A stretch of 64,000 nt of DNA from Massilia antarctica (GCF_015689335.1 NZ_CP065053.1:2976001-3040000); one strand, 5' to 3'. Positions 1 to 9,520 are shown, numbered from the stretch's first letter. Made by a program: numbers and translations. Notes: generated by a model not told the origin, from the letters alone.

Positions 1-93
1 CCGCTTGCTGTAAGCGGGGTAGCCGACAGGGCGGCATGCGCCCCGGCGTGACAGGAACGGTGCGTGCCGCCTGTAACCGGGCAAAGAGGATAT

Positions 94-366
94 ATGGCTG
101 AAGTCGTGCTATCTGAACATAGCAATTTCCGGGGCCGCGAGAAGCATCTGTATGGTTCGGAGCCGAATTTGAGTGCGCCGGACAAGCATTTTTTCAATGA
201 CAGGGTATCGTCGTTCGTGGTGGTATCGGGACGCTGGAAGGTTTACCGCGACAGCAATTATCGCGGACCGGCCTCGTGTGTGTTCGGACCTGGCCGCTAT
301 ACCTGGGTCGAAGCGGCGGGTATCCCGAATGATTCCATCTCGTCCGTGCGACTGATGGCGGCCTGA
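94..366 (+). CDS. Beta/gamma-crystallin-like small protein
   Basis: A 90-residue protein. The pattern of aromatic and Gly residues (NFRGREKHLYG near the start, SNYRGPASCVFGPGRYTW in the second half, ending NDSISSVRL) matches the Greek-key motifs of the beta/gamma-crystallin family, and there is room for one domain of two motifs. No signal peptide is visible. The ATG at 94 is chosen over an in-frame GTG at 64 because an AAAGAGGA ribosome site sits just upstream. Bacterial members often bind Ca2+; binding here is not shown. The family call is fairly secure, the role unknown. Confidence 0.7.
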   Translation: MAEVVLSEHSNFRGREKHLYGSEPNLSAPDKHFFNDRVSSFVVVSGRWKVYRDSNYRGPASCVFGPGRYTWVEAAGIPNDSISSVRLMAA

Positions 367-477
367 CCGGGCCGCGATCCATGGCCAGCGCAATGTTCGG
401 CACTTGCATGCGTTTGTCATCAAGCTGTCACAAAAATATGCGAGGCTGGGCGCATCACAAAAACAAAAAAGGAGAAG

Positions 478-1278
478 ATGACCATGCTCAGCAACGTAGT
501 GAATCACCTCAACACCTATCGCGCCGCCCGGATCACGCATCGATCGCCGTACCGGGCCGAAATGGCCGACCTTCCCGCCACCTTGTATCCCTTCTGGAAG
601 CGCACGGCGCAGCACGAATTCAAAGGCATCCCCCAGGATGCCTTTTTTTTCGCCCGCGCCGCCGAAGGCTTGATGGCGTTTTTCGACTGCGTGCGCGACA
701 GCGGCATGCCGTGCGGCTTGCCGTCGATGGCGGCCGATTCGGTGTGGCACGCCTGGATGCGCCTCTCGCCCACCGGCCTGAATGCGTTTTGCCGCAAGCA
801 TTTCGGAACAGTCATCCCGCACGTGGAAGCGATCGACATGAAGGACGGCCTGCAGCGCGCGCTGGCCGTGTGCCTGGTGCGTGCGCGCAGGATCGAGCGC
901 ATGCCGGTGGCCGGGCCTAACTTGCCGCGCCTGTTCGCCTTGGACCGCATGCTGGCCATGCCGGGCGGTTGCGGCTACCTGCTGTTCAACGGCCAGGTGG
1001 CCTCGCTGGCGCTCGATCCGCGCGGGCGCGCGATCGGCGTGCCGGCGTATGTCCAGAGCCTGTCGCCGGAACTGTTGCTGGTTGCGGGCCTGATCAGCGA
1101 TGACGAGTACCGCCGCCACGCGCGCACGACCGGCGCGAGGGGAGGGCGCGGCAGCAGCGGCAGCGGCGACAGCGAGGGGGGCTGCGGCACCGGTGCTGAC
1201 ATGGGCGCTGACGTGGGCGCAAGCGACGGCGGGGGCGACGCCGGCTGCGGTGGGGGCTGCGGCGGGGGCGGCGACTGA
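478..1278 (+). CDS. GRDP-like protein with Gly/Cys-rich tail
   Basis: A 266-residue protein preceded by AAAGGAGAAG, so the start is well supported. The segment ADSVWHAWMRLSPTGLNAFC followed by RKHFGTVIPH resembles the 'WH...FC..fG..iPH' signature of bacterial glycine-rich-domain-containing (GRDP-like) proteins. Roughly the last 45 residues are low complexity, rich in Gly, Ser and Asp with spaced Cys (GCGGGCGGGGD), a tail often seen in that group. No signal peptide or membrane segment is evident. Function unknown; the family link rests on motif resemblance only. Confidence 0.6.
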   Translation: MTMLSNVVNHLNTYRAARITHRSPYRAEMADLPATLYPFWKRTAQHEFKGIPQDAFFFARAAEGLMAFFDCVRDSGMPCGLPSMAADSVWHAWMRLSPTGLNAFCRKHFGTVIPHVEAIDMKDGLQRALAVCLVRARRIERMPVAGPNLPRLFALDRMLAMPGGCGYLLFNGQVASLALDPRGRAIGVPAYVQSLSPELLLVAGLISDDEYRRHARTTGARGGRGSSGSGDSEGGCGTGADMGADVGASDGGGDAGCGGGCGGGGD

Positions 1279-1336
1279 TCCGCGCGGCGCCGGCGATCCG
1301 GGTGTCGCCAGCCGGGAAGGGCGCCGCGCCGCTGGG

Positions 1337-2188
1337 TTACGTCCCGGTGGCTACCGGGCGTGCCGGATCGGCGCACCATTCGCTCCACGAACCCGGATAC
1401 AGCGCGGCGCCGGGCAGCCCGGCCACTTCCAGCGCCAGCAGGTTGTGGCAGGCGGTCACGCCCGATCCGCACTGCATGATGGCGTCCTGCGGCTTACCCA
1501 CCAGCGGCGCCAGTTCGGCCTTGAGCTGGGCCGCATCCTTGAAGCGCCCGTCCGGCTCCAGGTTATCCTTGAAGAAGTGGTTTTTCGCGCCCGGAATATG
1601 GCCGCCGACCGGATCGATGGTCTCGTTCTCGCCGCGGAAGCGGTCGGCCGCGCGCGCGTCGATCACTACCCGCTTGCCGCCCTTGATGTTATCGAGGACG
1701 TCGGCCGCCGAGACGGTCGTCACCAGCGGCGCGCGTTCGGTGATGGTGCCGCTGCGTGGCGATTGCGGGGCCGTCGACAGCGCCAGTCCGGCCGCCTGCC
1801 ATGCAGCCAGGCCGCCGTCGAGCACCGCCACCGCCGGATGGCCGACCCAACGCAGCATCCACCACAGGCGCGCCGCGAACATGCCGCCGTGGGCGTCGTA
1901 GGCCACGACCTGGCTGTCGTCGTCGATGCCCCAGCTGCGCAGGGTCTCGACCAGGTCGGCGCGCACCGGCAGCGGATGGCGCCCTCGGAAAACGCCGTCG
2001 GCGCCGCGCTTGGCGCCGGACAGCTCGGTTTCGATATCGGCGAACAGGGCGTGCGGCAGATGGCCGGCGGCGTAGGCCTCGCGCCCGGCGGCCAGGTTCA
2101 TCAGGTCATGGCGGCAGTCGACGATGACCCACGATGGGTTGTCGATATGGCCGGCCAGGTCGGCTGCGGAGATCAGTGTCGTGTACAT
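1337..2188 (-). CDS. sseA: 3-mercaptopyruvate sulfurtransferase (rhodanese)
   Basis: A 283-residue protein with two rhodanese domains. The N-terminal domain (about 5-130) is non-catalytic. The C-terminal domain carries the loop CGSGVTA with the catalytic Cys at about residue 240. CGSGVTA is the form typical of 3-mercaptopyruvate sulfurtransferases, which move sulfur from mercaptopyruvate to thiol acceptors or cyanide. The start at MYTTLISAAD begins the first rhodanese strand; an in-frame upstream extension has no such support. The stop lies just past the convergent gene at 478-1278, and the two DMT exporter genes lie directly upstream on the same strand. Confidence 0.9.
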   Translation of the reverse strand: MYTTLISAADLAGHIDNPSWVIVDCRHDLMNLAAGREAYAAGHLPHALFADIETELSGAKRGADGVFRGRHPLPVRADLVETLRSWGIDDDSQVVAYDAHGGMFAARLWWMLRWVGHPAVAVLDGGLAAWQAAGLALSTAPQSPRSGTITERAPLVTTVSAADVLDNIKGGKRVVIDARAADRFRGENETIDPVGGHIPGAKNHFFKDNLEPDGRFKDAAQLKAELAPLVGKPQDAIMQCGSGVTACHNLLALEVAGLPGAALYPGSWSEWCADPARPVATGT

Positions 2189-2196
2189 GGGCGTCC

Positions 2197-3120
2197 TTAA
2201 AGTTCGCTTGCGATGGGATCGGTCTTGCTGACGGCGGTGCCGCGCGGCGTGCTTTGGGTATTGTAAAACGTCGCGGCGATGCCCGACACAAGAATCACCG
2301 CCATGCCGAGCCAAACGTACCAGCTGAAGCGGTCACCCCACAACAGCATGCCCCACAGGCTGGAAAAGACGATGCCGGTGTACTGCAGGTTGGCCACCAC
2401 CAGCACCTTGCCGATGCGGTAGGCGCGCGTCATGGCGATCTGCGCGAACAAGGCGGACACGCCAATGGCCAGCAGCAGGCCGGCGCTGTACAAGGTATGC
2501 GCCGTGAATAACGGCACGCCGGCGCCGCGCCCCTCCAGCAGGGTGCCGGCCAGGCCGGCGCTGGCGGTCATCGCCGAAAAATAAAACACCACGCGGAACT
2601 CCGGTTCGCCCAGCTGGCCCAGGCGCCGCACCTGCATGTAGGCCATCGCCGAGAGCACGCTCGAGAGCAAGCCGACGGCGCCGCCCAGCCACTGGTTGGC
2701 GGCGATGGCCGGCTGCAGCACCAGGGTGACGCCGACGAAGCTCATGATCACGGCCACGATCAGCGGCCACTCGACGTGGTCCTTGGCGTGCCACCAGCCG
2801 GCGCAGAACAGGAAGGCGGCGATCCAGATCGGCGCCATGTAATTGAGGGTGACGGCGGTAGCCAGCGGCAGTTTGCCGATCGCGAAAAACCACATCCACA
2901 GCGACACCACGCCCACGAAACTGCGCCACAGGTGATCCTTGACGAACACGGTGCGCAGGGTCAGTCCCTGGTGCTTGACCATGATGAGCAGCATGACGGT
3001 GCCGACCAGGCCCCGGTACATGACGATTTCGGACGTCGAATACACGCTTGACGCCAGTTTCACGGCCGCGCCCATGGCGGCGAAGGCGAAGCTGGCAAAT
3101 AACATCCACAGTGACGCCAT
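2197..3120 (-). CDS. EamA/DMT-family inner-membrane transporter
   Basis: A 307-residue very hydrophobic protein with about ten predicted helices in two EamA repeats. Family hallmarks are visible, such as MYRGLVGTVMLLIM in helix 2 and YMAPIWIAAFL after helix 4. DMT proteins of this type export metabolites or amino acids; the substrate cannot be read from sequence. It is a close paralog of the next gene (3138-4040): both share AAVKLASS.YS..EIV.YRG near the N-terminus and ANLQYTGIVFSSLWG near the C-terminus, so this is a tandem duplication. Eight bases separate its stop from the sseA start. Confidence 0.88.
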   Translation of the reverse strand: MASLWMLFASFAFAAMGAAVKLASSVYSTSEIVMYRGLVGTVMLLIMVKHQGLTLRTVFVKDHLWRSFVGVVSLWMWFFAIGKLPLATAVTLNYMAPIWIAAFLFCAGWWHAKDHVEWPLIVAVIMSFVGVTLVLQPAIAANQWLGGAVGLLSSVLSAMAYMQVRRLGQLGEPEFRVVFYFSAMTASAGLAGTLLEGRGAGVPLFTAHTLYSAGLLLAIGVSALFAQIAMTRAYRIGKVLVVANLQYTGIVFSSLWGMLLWGDRFSWYVWLGMAVILVSGIAATFYNTQSTPRGTAVSKTDPIASEL

Positions 3121-3137
3121 GGTTTCCCTAATTGTGT

Positions 3138-4040
3138 TCAGTCGCCGGTGCCGGCGGCGGCGCGTTTTTCAGTCACGGTATTGTAGAAAGTGGCGGCGAT
3201 GCTGGAAGCGAGGATCAGCGCCATGCCGAACCAGACATGCCAGTCGAAGACATCGTGCCAGATCAGGATGCCCCAGAGGCTGGAAAACACGATGCCGGTG
3301 TACTGCAGGTTGGCCACCACCAGCACCTTGCCGGTGCGCCAGGCGCGCGTGAGCGCCATCTGGGCGAACACGCCGGAGGCGCCGATGAACAGCAGCAGGG
3401 CGGCGCCGCGCGCCGAGTGCGCATGCCAGGCGGCGCTGTCGGGCGAGCCGCCCGGCAGCAGGCTGCCGGCCAGGCCGGCTGCGATGTTCACCGCCAAAAA
3501 ATAAAACACCACCCGGTATTCCGGTTCGCCGGCGCGGCTCAGGCGCCGCACCATGGTGTAGGCGATGGCGGCCAGCATGCCGGACACCAGCGCCATGAGC
3601 GCGCCGAACCACTGCTGCGCCTCGAAGGCCGGGCGCAGGGCCAGGATCACGCCGCCGAAACTGACGCCGATGGCCAGCAGCAGGGGCGGGGCGACGCGCT
3701 CCTTGCCCCGCCACCAGGCGAAGCCCATCAGCGCCACCGCGGTCCAGATGGGCGACATGTAATTGAGGGTGACGGCGGTGGCCAGCGGCAGCTTGGTGGC
3801 CGCGTAAAACCACATCCACAGCGACACCACGCCGATGGCGCCGCGCCACAGATGCCCGCCCAGATGTTCGGTGCGCAGCCTGCCGCCCTGGTGGCGTATG
3901 AAAAAATACAGGAGGATGATGCCGACCAGGCCGCGGTAGAACACGATTTCGGCCACCGAATACTCGCTCGAGGCCAGCTTCACGGCCGCGCCCATGAGCG
4001 AGAACAGGAAGCTCGCCAGCAGGATCCAGAGCGCGGCCAT
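3138..4040 (-). CDS. EamA/DMT-family inner-membrane transporter (tandem paralog)
   Basis: A 300-residue protein with about ten helices and two EamA repeats, the upstream copy of the tandem pair. It keeps FYRGLVGIILLYFFIRHQG in the first repeat and the conserved ANLQYTGIVFSSLWG near the end. It starts 10 bases after the stop of the Rieske oxygenase gene, so Rieske, DMT, DMT and sseA probably form one transcript. That context hints at export of a compound linked to the oxygenase, but this is only inference. Confidence 0.88.
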   Translation of the reverse strand: MAALWILLASFLFSLMGAAVKLASSEYSVAEIVFYRGLVGIILLYFFIRHQGGRLRTEHLGGHLWRGAIGVVSLWMWFYAATKLPLATAVTLNYMSPIWTAVALMGFAWWRGKERVAPPLLLAIGVSFGGVILALRPAFEAQQWFGALMALVSGMLAAIAYTMVRRLSRAGEPEYRVVFYFLAVNIAAGLAGSLLPGGSPDSAAWHAHSARGAALLLFIGASGVFAQMALTRAWRTGKVLVVANLQYTGIVFSSLWGILIWHDVFDWHVWFGMALILASSIAATFYNTVTEKRAAAGTGD

Positions 4041-4050
4041 CGGTCGGCGT

Positions 4051-5151
4051 CTACAGCGCCAGGCTGCTGCGGTACCACTCGTGGAAATGCTGCATGCCGT
4101 CTTCCATCGGTGACTGGTACGGTCCCACCTCGCTGACGCCGCGCGCCATCAGGATGCGGCGGCCGGCGTCCATGCGCATGGCGATTTCATCGTCTTCGAC
4201 GCAGGTTTCCATGTAGGCGGCGCGCTCGGCCTCGATGAAGTCGCGCTCGAACAGCACGATTTCTTCGGGATAGTAGAACTCGACCACGTTGCGCGTCTTT
4301 TGCGGGCCGTCCGGCCACAGGGTCGAGACGATCAGCACGTGCGGATACCATTCGACCATGATGTTCGGGTACAAGGTGAACCAGATCGCGCCCTTATCGG
4401 GCGGCACGCCGCCGCGGAACTTGAGCACCTGCTCCTGCCAGCGCTGGTAGATGGGCGAACCGGCCTTGCCCAGGCCGCGGTTCACGCCGACCGTCTGCAC
4501 GCTGTAATCGCGCCCGAATTCCCAGCTCAGGTCGTCGCAGCTGACAAAGCCGCCCAGCCCCGCGTGGAACGGCTCGACGTGGTAATCCTCCAGGTAGACT
4601 TCGATGAAAGTCTTCCAGTTGTAATTACAGGTCTGCACCTCGACATGGTCGAACATATAGCCCGAAAAATCGAAATCCCCGGTCACCGACAGGCCCGCCA
4701 GTTTTTCCATGACGTTGTAGCCGTTCTGCTCGAACAGCAAGCCATTCCACTCCTGGAGCGGCGTCTTGGACAGGTTCAGGCACGGCGTTTCCGGGAAGTG
4801 CGGCGCACCGATCAGCTCACCCTTGAGGTCGTAGGTCCAGCGGTGCAGCGGACAGACGATATTGTTCGCATTGCCGCGTCCGTTGAACATCAGGGCCTGG
4901 CGGTGGCGGCACACATTCGACAGGACCTCGATCCCGTTTGCGTTGCGCACCAGCATGCGGCCCTCATTCTCGGAAGCGAGCGTGGCAAAGTCTCCCGTTT
5001 CGGGCACCATCAGCGTATGGCCGACATAGCGCGGGCCATGCTGGAACAATTGCTGCATTTCGCGCTGTAACAGCGCTTCATCAAAGTAAGCATCTACCGG
5101 AAGCTGCGCGCATGAGCGCGCCAGCTTGGCGTGGGTAGCCAGATCGGACAT
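4051..5151 (-). CDS. Rieske ring-hydroxylating oxygenase, alpha-type subunit
   Basis: A 366-residue protein. The Rieske [2Fe-2S] site is C81-x-H83-x16-C100-x2-H103 (CRH...CPLH). The mononuclear iron site of the C-terminal SRPBCC domain is visible as EDYHVEPFH (H191 and H196, with D189 beside them). The family uses electrons from a reductase to hydroxylate or demethylate aromatic or quaternary-ammonium substrates. No reductase or beta subunit is encoded next to it, so the partner must lie elsewhere. The start is the first Met of a typical N-terminus. Substrate unknown. Confidence 0.88.
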   Translation of the reverse strand: MSDLATHAKLARSCAQLPVDAYFDEALLQREMQQLFQHGPRYVGHTLMVPETGDFATLASENEGRMLVRNANGIEVLSNVCRHRQALMFNGRGNANNIVCPLHRWTYDLKGELIGAPHFPETPCLNLSKTPLQEWNGLLFEQNGYNVMEKLAGLSVTGDFDFSGYMFDHVEVQTCNYNWKTFIEVYLEDYHVEPFHAGLGGFVSCDDLSWEFGRDYSVQTVGVNRGLGKAGSPIYQRWQEQVLKFRGGVPPDKGAIWFTLYPNIMVEWYPHVLIVSTLWPDGPQKTRNVVEFYYPEEIVLFERDFIEAERAAYMETCVEDDEIAMRMDAGRRILMARGVSEVGPYQSPMEDGMQHFHEWYRSSLAL

Positions 5152-5465
5152 CCCAACCCCCCTTTTATATGTGCATCAGCCAAAGAAGAGAAAGAATCCA
5201 AAGACCAGTATTTTTAAGTGCGGAATACGGTATTTCGGACAGAACCGGAGATTATAGCGCGGAACGGGCTCTGCCGTCTTGGTCTGGCACGGGAATGTGG
5301 TGTGGGCGGATGTAAATGTTGAGGGAAAAACATGGTTTTCATCGATCCAGCCTCAATGCGATAAAATGCCAAATCGCCACCCGTCAGGATGGATTGTTCT
5401 AGAATAAGCGATTAGACTGGCCCGCCGCGCACAAGTTGCATGCCGCGGACTCACATAAAGTAACT
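5152..5465. other. Divergent intergenic region (Rieske gene / xseB operon)
   Basis: About 314 bases between divergently read genes. It must hold both promoters. It is more AT-rich than its surroundings around 5330-5420 (for example GCGATAAAATGCC and TTCTAGAATAAGCG), but I see no hexamer pair good enough to call. No RNA gene or repeat is visible. Confidence 0.6.
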
Positions 5466-5726
5466 ATGGCAAAGAAATTAATAGCGGAAAGCGCGGCTGC
5501 GCCGGAGTCGTTCGAACAGGCCATGGCCGAACTGGCGCAGCTGGTCACGCAGATGGAAGCCGGCCAGTTGCCGCTGGAGGCATCGGTGGCGGCGTACGCG
5601 CGCGGCTCGGAGCTGGTGCGCTATTGCGCCGCGCAGCTTGAAAAAGTCGAGTCCCAGGTCAAGGTGCTCGAAGGCGACATGCTCAAGCCCTTCGCGGCCG
5701 ATGGCGCCGGCGAGGGCATGCAATGA
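5466..5726 (+). CDS. xseB: Exodeoxyribonuclease VII small subunit
   Basis: An 86-residue protein with the XseB core: FEQAMAELAQLVTQMEAGQL, then LEASVAAYARGSELVRYC and a coiled C-terminal part ending in VKVLEGD. XseB packs in several copies on XseA to form the single-strand-specific exonuclease VII; xseA is not in this window. ATG at 5466 (MAKKLIAES) is preferred over an in-frame ATG at 5436 that would add ten residues. It overlaps ispA by four bases (ATGA), so the two are translationally coupled. Confidence 0.93.
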   Translation: MAKKLIAESAAAPESFEQAMAELAQLVTQMEAGQLPLEASVAAYARGSELVRYCAAQLEKVESQVKVLEGDMLKPFAADGAGEGMQ

Positions 5727-6613
5727 GCGGCGCCTTCGACGACTGGATGAAAACCGTGCAGGCGCGGGTGGAACAGGCGCTGGACGCCTTGCTGCCGGCG
5801 GCCGATGCGATTCCGCACAAGCTGCACGACGCGATGCGCTACACGGTGCTCGGCGGCGGCAAGCGGGTACGCCCGCTGCTGGTGTTCGCGGCCGGCGCGC
5901 TGTCCGGCGCCGATGCGCGCACCCTGGAGCGCGCCGCCGCCGCCGTCGAAATGATCCACGCCTATTCGCTGGTCCACGACGACATGCCGTGCATGGACGA
6001 CGACGATCTGCGGCGCGGCAAACCGACCGTGCACGTGGCCTACGACGAAGCGACCGCGCTGCTGGTGGGCGACGCGCTGCAATCGCAAGCCTTCCTGGTG
6101 CTGGCCGAAGGGCTGGACATCCCGCCGGCGCGCCAGGTCGCCATGCTGCGTTTGCTCGCGCACGCGGCCGGGTCAAGCGGCATGTGCGGCGGCCAGGCGA
6201 TCGATCTGGACAGCGTCGGCATCAGCCTCACCCTGGAGCAGCTCGAACAGATGCACCAGCTCAAAACCGGCGCCTTGCTGCGCGCCTCGGTGGTGCTGGG
6301 CGCGCTGGCTGGCGGTGATGTGAGCGACGCGCAGATGACGGCGCTCGATACGTACGCCAAAGCGATCGGGCTGGCCTTCCAGGTGGTCGACGACGTGCTC
6401 GATGCGACCGCCGATTCGGCCACCCTTGGCAAGACCGCGGGCAAGGACGCGGCGGCCAACAAGCCGACCTATGTATCGATTTTGGGCCTGGAACCATCCA
6501 GGGTCTTGGCAGAAAAATTGCGGAACGATGCGCATGACGCGCTCGCGCCGTTTGGTGACAAAGCAGATCGGCTGCGCCAGTTGGCGGACCTGATCGTGCA
6601 GCGGAAAGCGTAA
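5723..6613 (+). CDS. ispA: (2E,6E)-farnesyl diphosphate synthase
   Basis: A 296-residue all-alpha prenyltransferase. The first Asp-rich motif is in HDDMPCMDDDDLRRGKPTVH and the second in FQVVDDVLD. GGGKRVRPLL near the N-terminus binds diphosphate. It condenses IPP with DMAPP and then GPP to give FPP, the precursor of ubiquinone and undecaprenyl chains. It lies between xseB (4-base overlap) and dxs (adjacent), the classical proteobacterial isoprenoid operon, which also supplies the pathway feeding ubiA further along this window. Confidence 0.95.
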   Translation: MSGAFDDWMKTVQARVEQALDALLPAADAIPHKLHDAMRYTVLGGGKRVRPLLVFAAGALSGADARTLERAAAAVEMIHAYSLVHDDMPCMDDDDLRRGKPTVHVAYDEATALLVGDALQSQAFLVLAEGLDIPPARQVAMLRLLAHAAGSSGMCGGQAIDLDSVGISLTLEQLEQMHQLKTGALLRASVVLGALAGGDVSDAQMTALDTYAKAIGLAFQVVDDVLDATADSATLGKTAGKDAAANKPTYVSILGLEPSRVLAEKLRNDAHDALAPFGDKADRLRQLADLIVQRKA

Positions 6614-8482
6614 ATGAACTTGCTAGAGACAATCAACGAACCGGCCGAACTGCGCAAGCTGGCGCGCGCCCAACTGACGCCCCTGGCGCACGAGTTGCGC
6701 CACTTCCTGCTCGATTCCGTGTCCAAGACCGGCGGCCACCTCTCGTCCAACCTGGGCACGGTGGAGCTGACGATTGCGCTGCACTATGTGTTCAACACGC
6801 CGTATGACCGCATCGTGTGGGATGTGGGCCACCAGACCTACTCGCACAAGATCCTCACGGGCCGGCGCGAGCAGATGCACAGCCTGCGCCAGCTGAACGG
6901 CATTTCGGGCTTCCCGCGGCGCGACGAAAGCGAATACGACACCTTCGGCACGGCGCACTCGTCGACCTCGATTTCGGCCGCGCTGGGCATGGCGCAGGCG
7001 GCCAAGATCAAGGGCGAGTCGCGCCATGCGATCGCTGTCATCGGCGACGGTTCCATGACCGCCGGGATGGCCTTCGAGGCGCTCAACAACGCCGGCGTAC
7101 AGGAAGACATCAACCTGCTGGTGGTCTTGAACGACAACGACATGTCGATCTCGCCGCCGGTGGGCGCGCTCAATCGCTACCTGGCGCGCCTGATGTCGGG
7201 ACAGTTCTACGCGGCCGCCAAGAACGTCGGCAAGTCGGTGCTGCCCGGTCCCGTGCTGGAACTGGCCAAGCGCTTCGAGGAACACGCCAAGGGCATGGTG
7301 GTCCCGGCCACGATGTTCGAGGAATTCGGCTTCAACTACATCGGCCCGATCGACGGTCATGACCTGGATTCGCTGATCCCTACCCTGGAAAACATCAAGA
7401 AGCTCAAGGGTCCGCAATTTTTGCACGTGGTGACCAAAAAAGGGCAGGGCTACAAGCTGGCCGAAGCCGATCCGGTGCTGTACCACGGGCCGGGCAAGTT
7501 CAATCCGACCGAAGGCATCCTGCCGGCCAAGGCGGGCAAGACCACTTACACGGAAGTGTTCGGCAACTGGCTGTGCGACATGGCCGCTGCCGACAAGCGC
7601 CTGGTCGGCATCACGCCGGCCATGCGCGAAGGCTCAGGCATGGTGGCCTTTGAAGAGCAGTTCCCGGACCGCTATTTCGACGTCGGCATCGCCGAGCAGC
7701 ATTCGGTGACCTTCGCCGGCGGCCTGGCGACCGAAGGCCTGAAACCCGTGGTGGCGATCTACTCGACCTTTTTGCAGCGCGCCTACGACCAGCTGATTCA
7801 CGACGTGGCGCTGCAAAACCTGGACGTGCTGTTCGCGCTCGACCGCGCGGGTCTGGTGGGCGCCGACGGCGCCACCCACGCCGGCAACTACGACATCGCT
7901 TACCTGCGCTGCATTCCGAACATGGTCGTCATGGCCGCGTCGGACGAAAACGAATGCCGCCGGATGCTGACCACCGGCTACCAGTACAAGGGGCCGGCGG
8001 CGGTACGTTATCCGCGCGGTGCCGGCATTGGCGCGGTCATCGAAAAAGAACTGACAACGCTCCCGATCGGCAAGGGCGAGATCAAACGCGAAGGCAAGAG
8101 CGTGGCGATCCTGGCCTTCGGCTCGATGGTGGCGCGCAGCGTCGTCGCCGGCGAGGAGCTGGATGCGACGGTGGCCAATATGCGCTTCATCAAGCCGCTC
8201 GACGTGGAGCTGGTCAAGCGCCTGGCGCAGGAGCACGACTACCTGGTGACGGTGGAAGAGGGCGCCGTCATGGGCGGCGCCGGTTCGGCGGTGGCCGAGG
8301 CGCTGGCGGCCGAAGGCATCCTCAAACCCCTGCTGATCCTCGGCCTGCCCGACAAATTCATCGACCATGGCGACCCGGCGGCCTTGCTGGCCAGCGTGGG
8401 ACTCGATGCCAAGGGAATCGCCGCGTCGATCCGCCAGCGGTTTGGTGCAGCGGAGCCGCGCCTGGTGGTCAACAACACCTGA
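6614..8482 (+). CDS. dxs: 1-deoxy-D-xylulose-5-phosphate synthase
   Basis: A 622-residue thiamine-diphosphate enzyme of full family length. The TPP motif is [20 protein letters not shown] through NDNDMSIS. The transketolase pyrimidine domain ([18 protein letters not shown]) and the C-terminal domain follow. It joins pyruvate and glyceraldehyde 3-phosphate to DXP, the first step of the MEP pathway. The ATG follows the ispA TAA directly. A strong hairpin at 8522-8547 ends the operon. Confidence 0.97.
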   Translation: MNLLETINEPAELRKLARAQLTPLAHELRHFLLDSVSKTGGHLSSNLGTVELTIALHYVFNTPYDRIVWDVGHQTYSHKILTGRREQMHSLRQLNGISGFPRRDESEYDTFGTAHSSTSISAALGMAQAAKIKGESRHAIAVIGDGSMTAGMAFEALNNAGVQEDINLLVVLNDNDMSISPPVGALNRYLARLMSGQFYAAAKNVGKSVLPGPVLELAKRFEEHAKGMVVPATMFEEFGFNYIGPIDGHDLDSLIPTLENIKKLKGPQFLHVVTKKGQGYKLAEADPVLYHGPGKFNPTEGILPAKAGKTTYTEVFGNWLCDMAAADKRLVGITPAMREGSGMVAFEEQFPDRYFDVGIAEQHSVTFAGGLATEGLKPVVAIYSTFLQRAYDQLIHDVALQNLDVLFALDRAGLVGADGATHAGNYDIAYLRCIPNMVVMAASDENECRRMLTTGYQYKGPAAVRYPRGAGIGAVIEKELTTLPIGKGEIKREGKSVAILAFGSMVARSVVAGEELDATVANMRFIKPLDVELVKRLAQEHDYLVTVEEGAVMGGAGSAVAEALAAEGILKPLLILGLPDKFIDHGDPAALLASVGLDAKGIAASIRQRFGAAEPRLVVNNT

Positions 8483-8521
8483 CACGCCTCGCAAGAAACG
8501 CCGCGCGACGCCGCCAACGAC

Positions 8522-8547
8522 CAACGCCAACCTTCGGGTTGGCGTTG
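8522..8547 (+). terminator. Hairpin terminator after dxs
   Basis: A perfect 11-bp stem (CAACGCCAACC / GGTTGGCGTTG) closed by the extra-stable TTCG tetraloop, 40 bases after the dxs stop. The tail is only weakly T-rich (TCGTTTCG), so termination may be imperfect or Rho-assisted. It marks the end of xseB-ispA-dxs. Confidence 0.8.
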
Positions 8548-8696
8548 TCGTTTCGGGCGCGCATGCTAACCAGGCGTCGATCGCTCGTCCTATTTGTCCG
8601 ATCCACGAAACAATCTGTTTCATTCGCAGCTATATATCCAACAAGTTAAACGATTTACTCTTCTCTCACGCAATTCAATTTATGACGAGAGACGAT

Positions 8697-9518
8697 ATGA
8701 CAAGCAATACCAAGCTCACATGGAAGCATTTCCCCGCAGGCCAGAACGGTTTTTTCCGCGCGCCGGTGCTGCTGCAAGGCCCGACTGAAGCGCTGCTGAT
8801 CGATGGCGGCTTCACGCTCTCCGACGGCAAGGCCGTGGCCGACGCCATCGCCGCCGGCGGCAAGCCGCTCAAGGCGGTCTACGTCAGCCAGAGCGACCCG
8901 GATTACTATTTCAGCCTGGGCGCGGTACGCAGCGCATTTCCCGAGGTGCCGGTGCTTGCCGCACATGCCACGGTCGCCGCGATCCACGCCAACGTTCAAA
9001 AGAAGCTCGATGTCTGGGGGCCGCAACTGAAGGCCGACGGCCCGCAAACCCTGGCCGATGTGGTGCTGCCCGCCGCATCGGATGCGTCCACCTTGAGTAT
9101 CGACGGCGAAACCATCGAGATTGTGAATGCGGAAGGGATGAGCAACCGGCGTTACTTGTGGGTGCCTTCGCTGGAAGCCATTTTCGGCGGCGTGCTGGTG
9201 TTCTCCGGCGTGCACGTCTGGACGGCCGATACCGCCACCCCCGAACTGCGCGCGGCCTGGGTGAAAAACCTGGACGCGATGGCGGCGCGCCAGCCGCGCA
9301 TCGTGGTGCCGGGCCATGGCACGGTCGATGCGCCAGCCGATGCATCGGCCATCGCCTATACGCGCGGCTACCTGCTGGCGTTCGAGGAAGAAGCCGCAAA
9401 GGCCGCTGACAGCGCCGCCCTGATCGCCGCCATGAAGCTGCGCTACCCCGACGCCGGCATGGAAGTGGCCCTCACCACCGGCGCCAAGGTGGTGCTTGGC
9501 GAAATGAAGTGGGGTTGA
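8697..9518 (+). CDS. MBL-fold protein with degenerate metal site
   Basis: A 273-residue metallo-beta-lactamase-fold protein, starting at the second of two nearby in-frame ATGs (8682 and 8697). The fold is shown by LLIDGGF (about 34-39), then VYVSQSDPDYYF, and VPGHGT near 205-209. Normal members have S/T-H-x-H-x-D-H at the second position; here residues 64-70 read SQSDPDY, so the three histidines are replaced and only the Asp (D69) remains. The later motif H207 is kept. Either it binds metal differently or it is not a hydrolase. The NTF2-like gene starts 2 bases after its stop, so the pair is an operon. Confidence 0.72.
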   Translation: MTSNTKLTWKHFPAGQNGFFRAPVLLQGPTEALLIDGGFTLSDGKAVADAIAAGGKPLKAVYVSQSDPDYYFSLGAVRSAFPEVPVLAAHATVAAIHANVQKKLDVWGPQLKADGPQTLADVVLPAASDASTLSIDGETIEIVNAEGMSNRRYLWVPSLEAIFGGVLVFSGVHVWTADTATPELRAAWVKNLDAMAARQPRIVVPGHGTVDAPADASAIAYTRGYLLAFEEEAAKAADSAALIAAMKLRYPDAGMEVALTTGAKVVLGEMKWG

Positions 9519-9520
9519 TC

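Noticed and set aside
109..1119. A 336-codon minus-strand frame across the first two genes
   Set aside because: Low-complexity Arg/His/Gln composition opposite two genes that have ribosome sites and family motifs.
5152..5465. Search for a riboswitch (thiamine or other) before xseB-ispA-dxs
   Set aside because: No conserved box or plausible multi-helix structure was found.
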